From positions 9,999 to 60,268 of the forward strand of contig NZ_CP028903.1 in NCBI RefSeq assembly GCF_001639105.2: a stretch of DNA of 50,270 nucleotides, written 5' to 3'. Origin of the DNA: Azospirillum humicireducens (GTDB lineage Bacteria > Pseudomonadota > Alphaproteobacteria > Azospirillales > Azospirillaceae). The notes below the pieces were generated by a model. It was not told the origin of the DNA, made no database searches, and was given only the letters and a program-made list of their open reading frames with translations. Shown piece after piece: positions 37,919 to 45,863 of the stretch. The translations under genes and the position numbers were made by a program. The stretch's first letter is position 1; each line of letters starts with the position of its first letter.

Positions 37919-38281
37919 TCATCCGCAGGCCGGCACCAGCAGCGCCGGCAGACCGACCCACAGGATGGCGACCAGTGCCGAGCCCGCCCCGGCGACCACG
38001 AACCAGCGGGCGAAGCGGCGTGGATCGGCGGAGGCGACATGGCCGGCCGGGCCGCTCCCGCGCAGCGCCATCACCAGCAGCACCGCGACCCAGGCCATCG
38101 CCAGGACCGTCGCGGCGGCGACCAGGGCCACCGAGAGGGGATAACCGAACAGCATCGCCCCCTCCGGCGACCGCGCGCAGACCGCGCCGTTGATGGCATA
38201 GACCAGGCCGAAATGCCCGGCCCAGATCAGGAAGGGCGCCAGCATCGCGCCGAAGGTAACGGGAAAGCTGCGGCCCGACAT
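37919..38281 (-). CDS. Small oxidase-locus membrane protein
   Basis: A 120-residue protein with three or so hydrophobic helices (PFLIWAGHFGLVYAINGAVC, LSVALVAAATVLAMAWVAV, FVVAGAGSALVAILWVGL). ATG 38281 follows AAGGGGG, and the gene starts 11 bases after the subunit I/III fusion stop, so it is part of the oxidase operon. It may be a small accessory or subunit IV-like protein; no family is recognised. Confidence 0.7.
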   Translation of the reverse strand: MSGRSFPVTFGAMLAPFLIWAGHFGLVYAINGAVCARSPEGAMLFGYPLSVALVAAATVLAMAWVAVLLVMALRGSGPAGHVASADPRRFARWFVVAGAGSALVAILWVGLPALLVPACG

Positions 38282-38292
38282 GACGCCCCCTT

Positions 38293-40848
38293 TCAAATCG
38301 CCAGACGTGGGAACAGGTGCAGGAGCAGCAGGGCAATCGATCCCTGCGCCGCGCTGTACCAGCCCATCAGCAGGGTGTTGTCGAAGGTCACCCGCCGCTC
38401 CGCATGCAGAAGCCCGGCGGCCGATCGGGCCAAGGTGTAGCCCAGCATCAGCGTCATCACCGCCACATGGAAGGCCTGCCACGCCACCAGCATGGAGGCG
38501 ATGGCGCCATAGGCGCTGGCCGCGGCGACGAGGCCGGTCCCGATCTGTGCATTGGCGTCCAGCAGGATGCCGACCACCATCGCCGCCCAGGCCAGGATCA
38601 GGCCGATGCGGACGTGGCCGTGCCGGTTGCGGTCGACCGCCCTCCGCGCCCAGCCGATGGCCAGCGCCGACAGCCCCCATAGTGCCAGCCCGCCGGCAAG
38701 CCAGGGCAGTCCCGGCAACCCGCCGCCACCGGCGGGCCAGACGTCGGGGCTGACCGTCCACAGGAACAGATAGGTGAAGATCAGGCAGGCGAAGGCGGTG
38801 CCGTCCACCAGCAGCAGGACCACCATGCCCCACCAGGAATGGTTCTTCGGCCCCTGGATGTAGACCGGCACGCGCCAACCGCCGCCGACATCCTGCGGCG
38901 GGTGGTCGGCACCGGTGTCGAGGCCCCACAACCACCAGATCACCATGGCGATGGCCAGCACCGCCGGGACCAGCGAGGGATAATACCACTGCACGGTCAG
39001 GCACATGAAATGCACCGCGGTGAACAGCCCGGCCAGGAACGGACCCCAATGCGGCCCCGGCAGCGGCATGAGGTATTGCGGCTTGGCCTCGATCGGGCTG
39101 GTGACGATGGTCTCGCGCCGGCCCGTCGGGGCGCCGGGCAGGTAATGGGCGCCCTCGCGCACCTCGCGCGGCAGGTCCGGCTGCTCCCACAGGGGATAGA
39201 GGCCGGTGACATGCGGAATGCTGCGAGTGGCGTAGAGCTCGTTCGGCAGCCATTCCAGCGTCCCGGCGTTCCAAGGGTTGTCGGGCGCCTTTTGCCCGCC
39301 GCCGAAGGTGCTGCGCGCGATATCGATCAGCACCAGCAGCACGCCCAAGGCCAGCACGAAGGATCCCACCGTCGAGATCATGTTCAGCAGGTTCCAGCCG
39401 AGATCGCCGGGATAGGTGTAGACCCGGCGCGGCATGCCCAGCAGGCCGCTGATATGCATCGGGAAGAAGGCGACGTTGAAGCCGATGAACATCAGCCAGA
39501 AGGCCCAGCGCCCCAGCCGCTCCGACAGCAGCCGGCCGTTCAGCGTCGGCCACCAGTGGTACAGCCCGGCGAAGACCGGGAACACCATGCCGCCGATCAG
39601 CACGTAATGCAGGTGGGCGACGACGAAGTAGCTGTCATGGGCCTGCCAGTCGAAGGGCACCACCGCCACCATCACGCCGGTCAGCCCGCCCAGCACGAAG
39701 ATGAACAGGAAGCCGAACAGGAAATGGGTGGCGACCGTCCATTGCACCCGCCCCGCCCCCAGCGTGGCGATCCAGGCGAACACCTGGATGCCGCTTGGCA
39801 CCGCCACCGCCATGCTGGCGGCGGAAAAGAAGCTGAGCGACAGCGATGGGATGCCGGTGGCGAACATGTGATGGACCCACAGTCCGAAGCTGAAGAAGCC
39901 GGTGCCGACCAGCGCCAGCACCACCCAGTCATGTCCGACCAGCGGCCGGCGGGCCAGCGTCGGCACCATCATCGACACCAGACCGGCCGCCGGCAGGAAG
40001 ATGATGTAGACCTCCGGATGGCCGAAGAACCAGAACAGATGCTGCCACAGCAGCGGGTCGCCGCCCCGCTCGGCGATGAAGAAGGGCCAATGGAAGGCGC
40101 GCTCGATCTCCAGCAGGGCGGTGGCGACGATGACGGCGGGAAAGGCGAAGATGATCATCCCCGCCATCACCAGCATCGACCAGGCATAGATCGGCAGCTT
40201 GTCCAGCGTCATGCCCGGCGGACGGGTGCGCAGGATCCCGATCACGATCTCGATGGCGCCGGCGATGGCCGAGATCTCGATGAAGCCGATGCCGAGCAGC
40301 CAGAAATCGGTGTTGATGCCGGGCGAATGCTCGTAGCTGGTCAGCGGCGGATACATGAACCAGCCGCCGTCGGGCGCCGCGTCGAAGATCAGCGAGCAGA
40401 AGAAGAAGATGCCGCCGAAGAAATAGGCCCAGAAGGCGAAGGCCGACAGCCGGGGAAAGGGCAGGTCGCGCGCCGCCAGCATGGAGGGAAGCAGGAAGAC
40501 GCCGATGGCCTCGACGATCGGCACGGCGAACAGGAACATCATCCCGGTGCCGTGGACGGTGAAGAACTGGTTGTAGGTGCCATGGTCGAGCAGGTCGTTC
40601 CCCGGCACCGCCAGTTGCAACCGTATCGCCAGCGCCAGCACCCCGGAGATCAGGAAGAACAGCAGCGCGGTGCCGATGTACCAGACGCCGACCTGGCTGT
40701 TGTTCACCGCGGTGACGCGGGCGATCCCCTGCGGCAGACGCCAGAGGCGGCGCAGTTCCTCCTCCTCCCCCGGCGGCCGGGGGATGGGGCTGGGGGTCGG
40801 CCGGCCGCCGGGGAATTCGTCGCGGGGCTCGTCGGTGCGCAGCGTCAT
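38293..40848 (-). CDS. Cytochrome c oxidase subunit I fused to subunit III
   Basis: An 851-residue fusion. The first 560 residues or so are subunit I (COX1): heme a ligand region FFTVHGTGMMFLF, CuB site GHPEVYIIFLP with the crosslink Tyr, HHMFATGIP and HDSYFVVAHLHYVLIGG. The rest is subunit III (COX3-like) with HWGPFLAGLFTAVHFMCLTV and WQAFHVAVMTLMLGYTLARS. Its ATG overlaps the coxB stop (ATGA). The fused I/III form is typical of caa3-type and some aa3 oxidases. Starts with TLRTDEPRDEFPGG. Confidence 0.95.
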   Translation of the reverse strand: MTLRTDEPRDEFPGGRPTPSPIPRPPGEEEELRRLWRLPQGIARVTAVNNSQVGVWYIGTALLFFLISGVLALAIRLQLAVPGNDLLDHGTYNQFFTVHGTGMMFLFAVPIVEAIGVFLLPSMLAARDLPFPRLSAFAFWAYFFGGIFFFCSLIFDAAPDGGWFMYPPLTSYEHSPGINTDFWLLGIGFIEISAIAGAIEIVIGILRTRPPGMTLDKLPIYAWSMLVMAGMIIFAFPAVIVATALLEIERAFHWPFFIAERGGDPLLWQHLFWFFGHPEVYIIFLPAAGLVSMMVPTLARRPLVGHDWVVLALVGTGFFSFGLWVHHMFATGIPSLSLSFFSAASMAVAVPSGIQVFAWIATLGAGRVQWTVATHFLFGFLFIFVLGGLTGVMVAVVPFDWQAHDSYFVVAHLHYVLIGGMVFPVFAGLYHWWPTLNGRLLSERLGRWAFWLMFIGFNVAFFPMHISGLLGMPRRVYTYPGDLGWNLLNMISTVGSFVLALGVLLVLIDIARSTFGGGQKAPDNPWNAGTLEWLPNELYATRSIPHVTGLYPLWEQPDLPREVREGAHYLPGAPTGRRETIVTSPIEAKPQYLMPLPGPHWGPFLAGLFTAVHFMCLTVQWYYPSLVPAVLAIAMVIWWLWGLDTGADHPPQDVGGGWRVPVYIQGPKNHSWWGMVVLLLVDGTAFACLIFTYLFLWTVSPDVWPAGGGGLPGLPWLAGGLALWGLSALAIGWARRAVDRNRHGHVRIGLILAWAAMVVGILLDANAQIGTGLVAAASAYGAIASMLVAWQAFHVAVMTLMLGYTLARSAAGLLHAERRVTFDNTLLMGWYSAAQGSIALLLLHLFPRLAI

Positions 40849-41849
40849 TTCAGGCTCTCCAGCCAGGCGGCCATGGCATGCAGGGTCTCGCTGTCGGTCA
40901 CGTCGAAGGACGGCATGCGGTTCTCGGGCTTGATGTGCTGGGCGCCCGCGATCCAGGCGGCGATGCTTTCCACCCGCGTCGGCAACGTCCCGGCGGCGAG
41001 CGAGGCGCGCGCGCCGATGCGGCTGAGGTCCGGCCCGGCCAGCCCGTCCGCCTCGGTGCCGCGCACCGCGTGGCAGGATTGGCAGCCGAGCGCGAAGAAG
41101 GCATCGCGGCCGCGCGCCAGTTCCGGCGTCGGCGGTTCCGGCACCGGGCGACGCTGCGCCGCCATCCAGGCGTCGAACTCGTCGGCCGGCAGCACCCGAA
41201 CGTCGAAGGCCATCAGGGCGTGCTGCGCCCCGCAATACTCGGCGCATTGGCCGCGGTAGAGCCCCGGCCGCTGCGCCACCACCGGCAGGCGGTTCACATG
41301 GCCGGGGATCATGTCGATCTTGCCGGCGAGGCTGGGCACCCAGAAGCTGTGGATCACGTCGGCGCTGGCGACCCGCAACTCCACCGGCCGGCCGGCCGGC
41401 AGCACGATTTCGTTGGCGGCACGCAGCGGCTCCTGCCCCGGCACGAGGTAGCGGACGTCCCACCACCACATCAGCCCGGTGACCTCCACCACGAAGGCCG
41501 TTTCCGGCGCCAGCGTCGCCAGCCGGCGGGCGAGCGCGAATTCATGAATCTGGAGCGCGGTCAGCGTGACGACCGGGAACAGGATGCCGCCGCCGATCAC
41601 CCAGGCCCGGCGGCCGGGAAAGCGCTCCGGCCGGACGAAGGCGGCATAGAGCGCCAGCGCCATCACCATCAGGAAGATCGCGGCACCGCCGATGAACAGG
41701 ATCCAGCTGGTGGCCAGGATCTCCTGCGCACTGACGCCGGCGGCATCCAGCGCCGACTGCCGCCCCTCGCACCCGGCAAGCGCCAGGGCCGCCGCCGGCA
41801 GGGCCGGCCGCAGGAGATGTCTCGCCGTTCGCCGGCCCGCCCCGTCCAT
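40845..41849 (-). CDS. coxB: Cytochrome c oxidase subunit II with C-terminal cytochrome c domain
   Basis: 334 residues. A lipobox signal (ALPAAALALAGC) and two helices lead to the periplasmic CuA domain. The ligands are His167 (ASADVIHSFWVPS) and Cys202, Cys206, His210 and Met213 in GQCAEYCGAQHALM. A fused cytochrome c domain carries CQSCH (256-260) and an axial Met near ENRMPSFDVTD. The caa3 layout lets it accept electrons directly. First gene of the minus-strand oxidase operon. Confidence 0.95.
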   Translation of the reverse strand: MDGAGRRTARHLLRPALPAAALALAGCEGRQSALDAAGVSAQEILATSWILFIGGAAIFLMVMALALYAAFVRPERFPGRRAWVIGGGILFPVVTLTALQIHEFALARRLATLAPETAFVVEVTGLMWWWDVRYLVPGQEPLRAANEIVLPAGRPVELRVASADVIHSFWVPSLAGKIDMIPGHVNRLPVVAQRPGLYRGQCAEYCGAQHALMAFDVRVLPADEFDAWMAAQRRPVPEPPTPELARGRDAFFALGCQSCHAVRGTEADGLAGPDLSRIGARASLAAGTLPTRVESIAAWIAGAQHIKPENRMPSFDVTDSETLHAMAAWLESLK

Positions 41850-42068
41850 GCCGCTCCCCCCGTCGGCAGGGGCGGCCTATCGCCCACCGCCTACCGCCCA
41901 TGCTCCGACCGCCCCATGGTCTCCTCATGGTCAACACAGCAGAGGCTCGACGGTTTCCTAGCCATCGTCATCGTCCTTCGCTTTGCGCGGAAACCTGTGC
42001 GTGGCCGTAAGCGTTCATCCTGGAACGCGGACCGCGACGACCCTGCGGCCGGGTTGGGGAGACGATGC

Positions 42069-42935
42069 ATGACCGCCGATACCGGCCGGCCCGAAGCCGC
42101 CACACCGGACACGCCCGCCTATGAGGACAACCGCTCCTTCCTGGTCGGGTTGGCGCGCGCCTTCGCCGGGGCGCTGATCTTCTCGCTGCCGATGCTGATG
42201 ACGATGGAGATGTGGTGGATCGGCTTCACCATGACGCCCTGGCGGCTGGTGCTGCTGCTGGTCCTGCTGATCCCGCTGCTGATCGGGCTATCGGTGGTCA
42301 GCGGCTTCAAGATCAACGCCAGCCTGCACGACGATATCGCCGACGCCTTCGTCGCCATCGCGGTGGCGGTGGTGATGTCGGCGGTCATCCTCGGCATCTT
42401 CAAGGTGCTGTCCTTCGACATGCCCGCGCGCGAGGTGATCGGCAAGATCGCGCTGCAGAGCTTCCCCGCCGCCATCGGCGCCATGCTGGCCCGCGACCAA
42501 CTGGGCGAGAAGTCGGCCGACAGCATGCAGCGCCAGGACTCCATGACATACGGGCAGGAGTTGTTCCTGATGGCGGTCGGTGCGCTTTTCCTCGGCCTCA
42601 ACGTCGCTCCGACGGAGGAGATGGTCCTGCTGTCCTACATGATGGACCCGTGGCGGGAGATCGCGCTTCTGCTGCTGTCGCTCATGCTGATGCACGCCTT
42701 CGTCTATGCGGTGGAGCTTCCCGGCGGATCGAAGCCACCCCGCGGCGTGGGATTCTGGAGCCTGTTCCTGCGCTTCACCGTCGTCGGCTATGTCATCGTG
42801 CTGGCGATCTGCCTCTATCTCCTATGGACCTTCGGCCGGACCGACGGCACCGGGCCGGCCGAGATCATCAGCGCCACCGTCGTGCTGGGCTTCCCCTGCG
42901 CCATCGGCGCGGCGGCTGCGCGCCTGATCCTGTGA
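42069..42935 (+). CDS. TIGR02587-family integral membrane protein
   Basis: A 288-residue protein with about seven helices. YEDNRSFLVGLARAFAGALI and PMLMTMEMWWIGFTM are the family landmarks, then MTYGQELFLMAVGALFLGLN with VAPTEEMVLLSY. This DUF2391/TIGR02587 family always pairs with TIGR02588, as here 20 bases downstream. Function unknown; the pair is divergent from coxB. ATG 42069 begins MTADTGRP. Confidence 0.85.
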   Translation: MTADTGRPEAATPDTPAYEDNRSFLVGLARAFAGALIFSLPMLMTMEMWWIGFTMTPWRLVLLLVLLIPLLIGLSVVSGFKINASLHDDIADAFVAIAVAVVMSAVILGIFKVLSFDMPAREVIGKIALQSFPAAIGAMLARDQLGEKSADSMQRQDSMTYGQELFLMAVGALFLGLNVAPTEEMVLLSYMMDPWREIALLLLSLMLMHAFVYAVELPGGSKPPRGVGFWSLFLRFTVVGYVIVLAICLYLLWTFGRTDGTGPAEIISATVVLGFPCAIGAAAARLIL

Positions 42936-42954
42936 CCGGAAGGGAGGCACCCCC

Positions 42955-43407
42955 ATGACCACGCAAGACGCACAGCCATCCCCGCGCATGGACGGCGCGG
43001 CGAAGCTCCGGGACGGCAGCGAGCGGGCAACGCCGACCTCCCCCCTCGAATGGGTGGCGGCGGGCATCGGCGCCCTGCTGATCGCCGCCATGATCGCCTA
43101 CATGGTGCAGTACGGCCTGCGCGAGCGCGGCGAGGTGCCCGGCCGGATCGACATCGCCGTGGTGCAGACCCAGGCCGGCGGCCATGGCCACACCGTTCGC
43201 TTCCAGATCCGCAACCGCACCACCGCCACCGCCGCCACCCTGCGCGTGCGCGGGGAGCTGCGGTCCGGCAACCGCGTGGTCGAGGCGGCAGAGGCCGAGT
43301 TCGACTATCTCCCGCCCTATTCCGAACGCTTCGGCGGCCTGATCTTCCAGCAGGACCCCACCCGCTTCGAGCTGCGCATCGTCCCCACCGGCTACAGCGA
43401 ACCGTAG
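42955..43407 (+). CDS. TIGR02588-family protein
   Basis: A 150-residue single-span protein: one helix (EWVAAGIGALLIAAMIAYMV) and a periplasmic beta domain (HTVRFQIRNRTTATAATLRV). ATG 42955 follows GGAAGGGAGG. It partners the TIGR02587 gene 20 bases upstream. Function unknown; the C-terminal half resembles immunoglobulin-like beta proteins by pattern only. Confidence 0.85.
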   Translation: MTTQDAQPSPRMDGAAKLRDGSERATPTSPLEWVAAGIGALLIAAMIAYMVQYGLRERGEVPGRIDIAVVQTQAGGHGHTVRFQIRNRTTATAATLRVRGELRSGNRVVEAAEAEFDYLPPYSERFGGLIFQQDPTRFELRIVPTGYSEP

Positions 43408-43552
43408 CGGCCTTCCGGACCCGCAACATCGACCCAGCCATGTCCCTCCGAATGATCGACAGCGCCGCCCGTCATGGTTAAATAGCGACCATTCAACCAG
43501 CGGCGCCGCCCAGACCGGGAGTGGCGCCGTCGCAGGGCGGGACAGGACGGCC

Positions 43553-44587
43553 ATGGACAAGCTTCACGCGATGCGCGTCTTCGTTCGGGTCGTGGAGGCC
43601 AACAGCTTCACCAAGGCGGCCGACACGCTGGGGCTGCCGCGCGCCTCCGTCACCACCACCATCCAGAACCTGGAGGCGGCGCTGGGCGTCCGGCTTCTGC
43701 AGCGGACCACGCGCAAGCTGAACCTGACGCTGGACGGTGCCGCCTATCTGGAGGGCGCCACCCGCATCCTGCAGGAGATCGAGGAGGTCGAATCCTCCTT
43801 CACCAGCGCGCGCAAGACGCCGCGCGGCCGGCTGCGCGTGGACATGCCGGGCTCCATCGGCCGGCTGGTCATCATCCCGGCGATCCACGAGTTCCACAGC
43901 GCCTATCCCGACATAGAACTGATGCTGGGGCTCAGCGACCGGCCCATCGACCTGATCCAGGAGGGGGTGGACTGCGTGCTGCGCGTCGGCGAGCTTCAGG
44001 ATTCCAGCCTGATCGCCCGGCGGGTCGGCGCCTTCCGCTCGGTGACCTGCGCCAGCCCGTCCTATCTAGCCGCCCATGGCACGCCGAAGACCCTGGAAGA
44101 GCTGCAAACCCACGTCGCCGTCAAATATTTCACCCGAACCGGCAAGGTCCATGAGCCGAGCTTCGTGCATGACGGGGTGGAACGCGAGGTGAAGATGTCC
44201 GGCACCGTCTCGGTCAACGATGCCGATGCCTACGTCACCTGCGGGGTGGAGGGGCTTGGCATCATCCAACCCGCCCGTTTCATGGCATTGCCACACCTGC
44301 GCAGCGGCGCGCTGATCGAGATCCTGCCGGATTGGCGCCCGGCCCTGATGCCGATCTCCGCGCTCTACCCGCAGAACCGCCATCTGTCGCCCAAGGTGCG
44401 GGTCTTCGTCGACTGGGTGGCGGAGATCTTCGAGCGCTGCCCGCTGATGCAGGGAGAGGATCTGCCGGCCGACGCCTGCCGCGGCGAGGCCCACCGGCCC
44501 AGGATGCCGGAGAAGGCGCCGAGGCTGCCGGTCGCCGTCGATTCCGTCGCCATGGACCAGGAGGGCGCCTGCCTCTGCGTCGTGTGA
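43553..44587 (+). CDS. LysR-family transcriptional regulator
   Basis: 344 residues. The N-terminal winged HTH reads MDKLHAMRVFVRVVEANSFT, then AADTLGLPRASVTTTIQNLE and RTTRKLNLTLDGAAYL, the CrgA/YafC-like branch. The effector domain follows (RGRLRVDMPGSIGRLVIIPA, DCVLRVGELQDSSLIARRVG). The C-terminal extension is 25 or so residues longer than the family mean. Its target is unknown; it does not lie divergent to a gene. Confidence 0.93.
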   Translation: MDKLHAMRVFVRVVEANSFTKAADTLGLPRASVTTTIQNLEAALGVRLLQRTTRKLNLTLDGAAYLEGATRILQEIEEVESSFTSARKTPRGRLRVDMPGSIGRLVIIPAIHEFHSAYPDIELMLGLSDRPIDLIQEGVDCVLRVGELQDSSLIARRVGAFRSVTCASPSYLAAHGTPKTLEELQTHVAVKYFTRTGKVHEPSFVHDGVEREVKMSGTVSVNDADAYVTCGVEGLGIIQPARFMALPHLRSGALIEILPDWRPALMPISALYPQNRHLSPKVRVFVDWVAEIFERCPLMQGEDLPADACRGEAHRPRMPEKAPRLPVAVDSVAMDQEGACLCVV

Positions 44588-44675
44588 ACCGGCCCCAACC
44601 CGTTTTTTCATGTCACTTCAAACCCCTTTCCCCTTGCGTTAAGGTGCCCGCGCTTGGTGTGGCAAGGGGGATGAG

Positions 44676-45863
44676 ATGGACGCTGTTGGTGGCGCGCCGT
44701 CGGATGCGCGGCATCTGGACATCGACGAGCGTCTGAGGAGCGCGTCTCTTCTGAATGGCTTCTCGGACGAGAATATCCGGCAGCTGGCCGCCATCATGGA
44801 CGGCCCCCGCAAGATCCCCCAGGGCCAGCTTCTGTTCGAGGAGGGCGATCCCGGCGATGCGCTCTTCTTCATCCTCTCCGGCAGCTTCGAGGTCCTGAAG
44901 CGCGAGGAGGGCAGCGACGTCCGCCACCGCCTCGCCCTGCTGACGGCAGGCCAGTCCATCGGCGAGGTGTCGCTGCTCGACAGCGGCCCGCGCTCCGGCG
45001 CCGTCCGCGCCGCCGAGGACAGCGAGGTCATGGCCGTCCCGCTCGCCCGCCTTCGCGAGCATCCCGACCGCCAGCTCGGCGTGGACGGCCGGCTCAAGAT
45101 CAATCTGGCCTATGAGCTGGCCGCGCGCCTGCGCCGCACCAACGAGGTGACGGTCCAGACCCTGCGCCGCCAGCTGAACGAGGCCGAGAACCGGGTGGAG
45201 ATGAGCAAGTTCATCTTCCGCCTGCTGGTCGGCCTCTGCTTCTACATGTTCGCGCTGGGCGTCACCACGGCGCTCAGCAAGGTGGTTCCCGACACCTCCC
45301 TGATCAGCCTGCCGATCCTGACCGCCTTCGCCTTCGGTGTGTACCGCACCGTCAAGACCAGCCCCTGGCCGCCCAGCGCCTATGGCTTCACCCTGAAGAA
45401 CTGGCGGCGTAACGCGCTGGAAGGCGTGGTGCTGTCCATCCCCATCGCTCTGCTGATCGTCGCGTTGAAATGGGTCGGCGTGACGATGATCCCGTCGCTG
45501 CAGGGGCAGCCGGTGTTCGACCTCGCCCGCTCCACCGGGCTGTCGCTGGGCGAAATCCTGCTGTACGGCAGCGCCTATTGCGCCTTCACGCCGATCCAGG
45601 AAACCATCGCCCGCGGCACCCAAGCATCCTTCCAGCTGTTCCTGACCAGCAAATACAAGACGGTGGAGGCCATCGTCCTGTCGAACATGCTGTTCAGCGC
45701 CACCCACCTGCATGTGTCCATCGCGCTCGCGCTTGCCGTCTTCCCCATCGGCCTCTATTGGGGCTGGATCTTCGCCCGGCAGGGATCGCTGGTCGGCAGC
45801 AGCGTGTCCCACGCCATCCTGGGCGTCTTCGGGCTGATGGTCGTCGGCATCCCCATCTACTGA
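44676..45863 (+). CDS. Cyclic-nucleotide-binding / CPBP-type membrane protein
   Basis: 395 residues. Residues 20-130 are a cNMP-binding-type domain: GQLLFEEGDPGDALFFILSG and GQSIGEVSLLDSGPRSGAVR (phosphate-binding cassette). From about 180 onward seven hydrophobic spans carry a CPBP/Rce1-like core: Gln308-Glu309-x3-Arg313 (QETIARG) where EExxxR is typical, F340xxxH344 (FSATH), and His379 in SVSHAILG. A strong RBS (AAGGGGGATGAG) precedes ATG. The fusion suggests nucleotide- or ligand-controlled membrane proteolysis. Its stop overlaps the opposing synthase stop by 7 bases. Confidence 0.85.
   Translation: MDAVGGAPSDARHLDIDERLRSASLLNGFSDENIRQLAAIMDGPRKIPQGQLLFEEGDPGDALFFILSGSFEVLKREEGSDVRHRLALLTAGQSIGEVSLLDSGPRSGAVRAAEDSEVMAVPLARLREHPDRQLGVDGRLKINLAYELAARLRRTNEVTVQTLRRQLNEAENRVEMSKFIFRLLVGLCFYMFALGVTTALSKVVPDTSLISLPILTAFAFGVYRTVKTSPWPPSAYGFTLKNWRRNALEGVVLSIPIALLIVALKWVGVTMIPSLQGQPVFDLARSTGLSLGEILLYGSAYCAFTPIQETIARGTQASFQLFLTSKYKTVEAIVLSNMLFSATHLHVSIALALAVFPIGLYWGWIFARQGSLVGSSVSHAILGVFGLMVVGIPIY

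Noticed and set aside
38839..41259. An 806-codon plus-strand open frame
   Set aside because: Antisense to the oxidase subunit I/III and II genes, which show all metal ligands.
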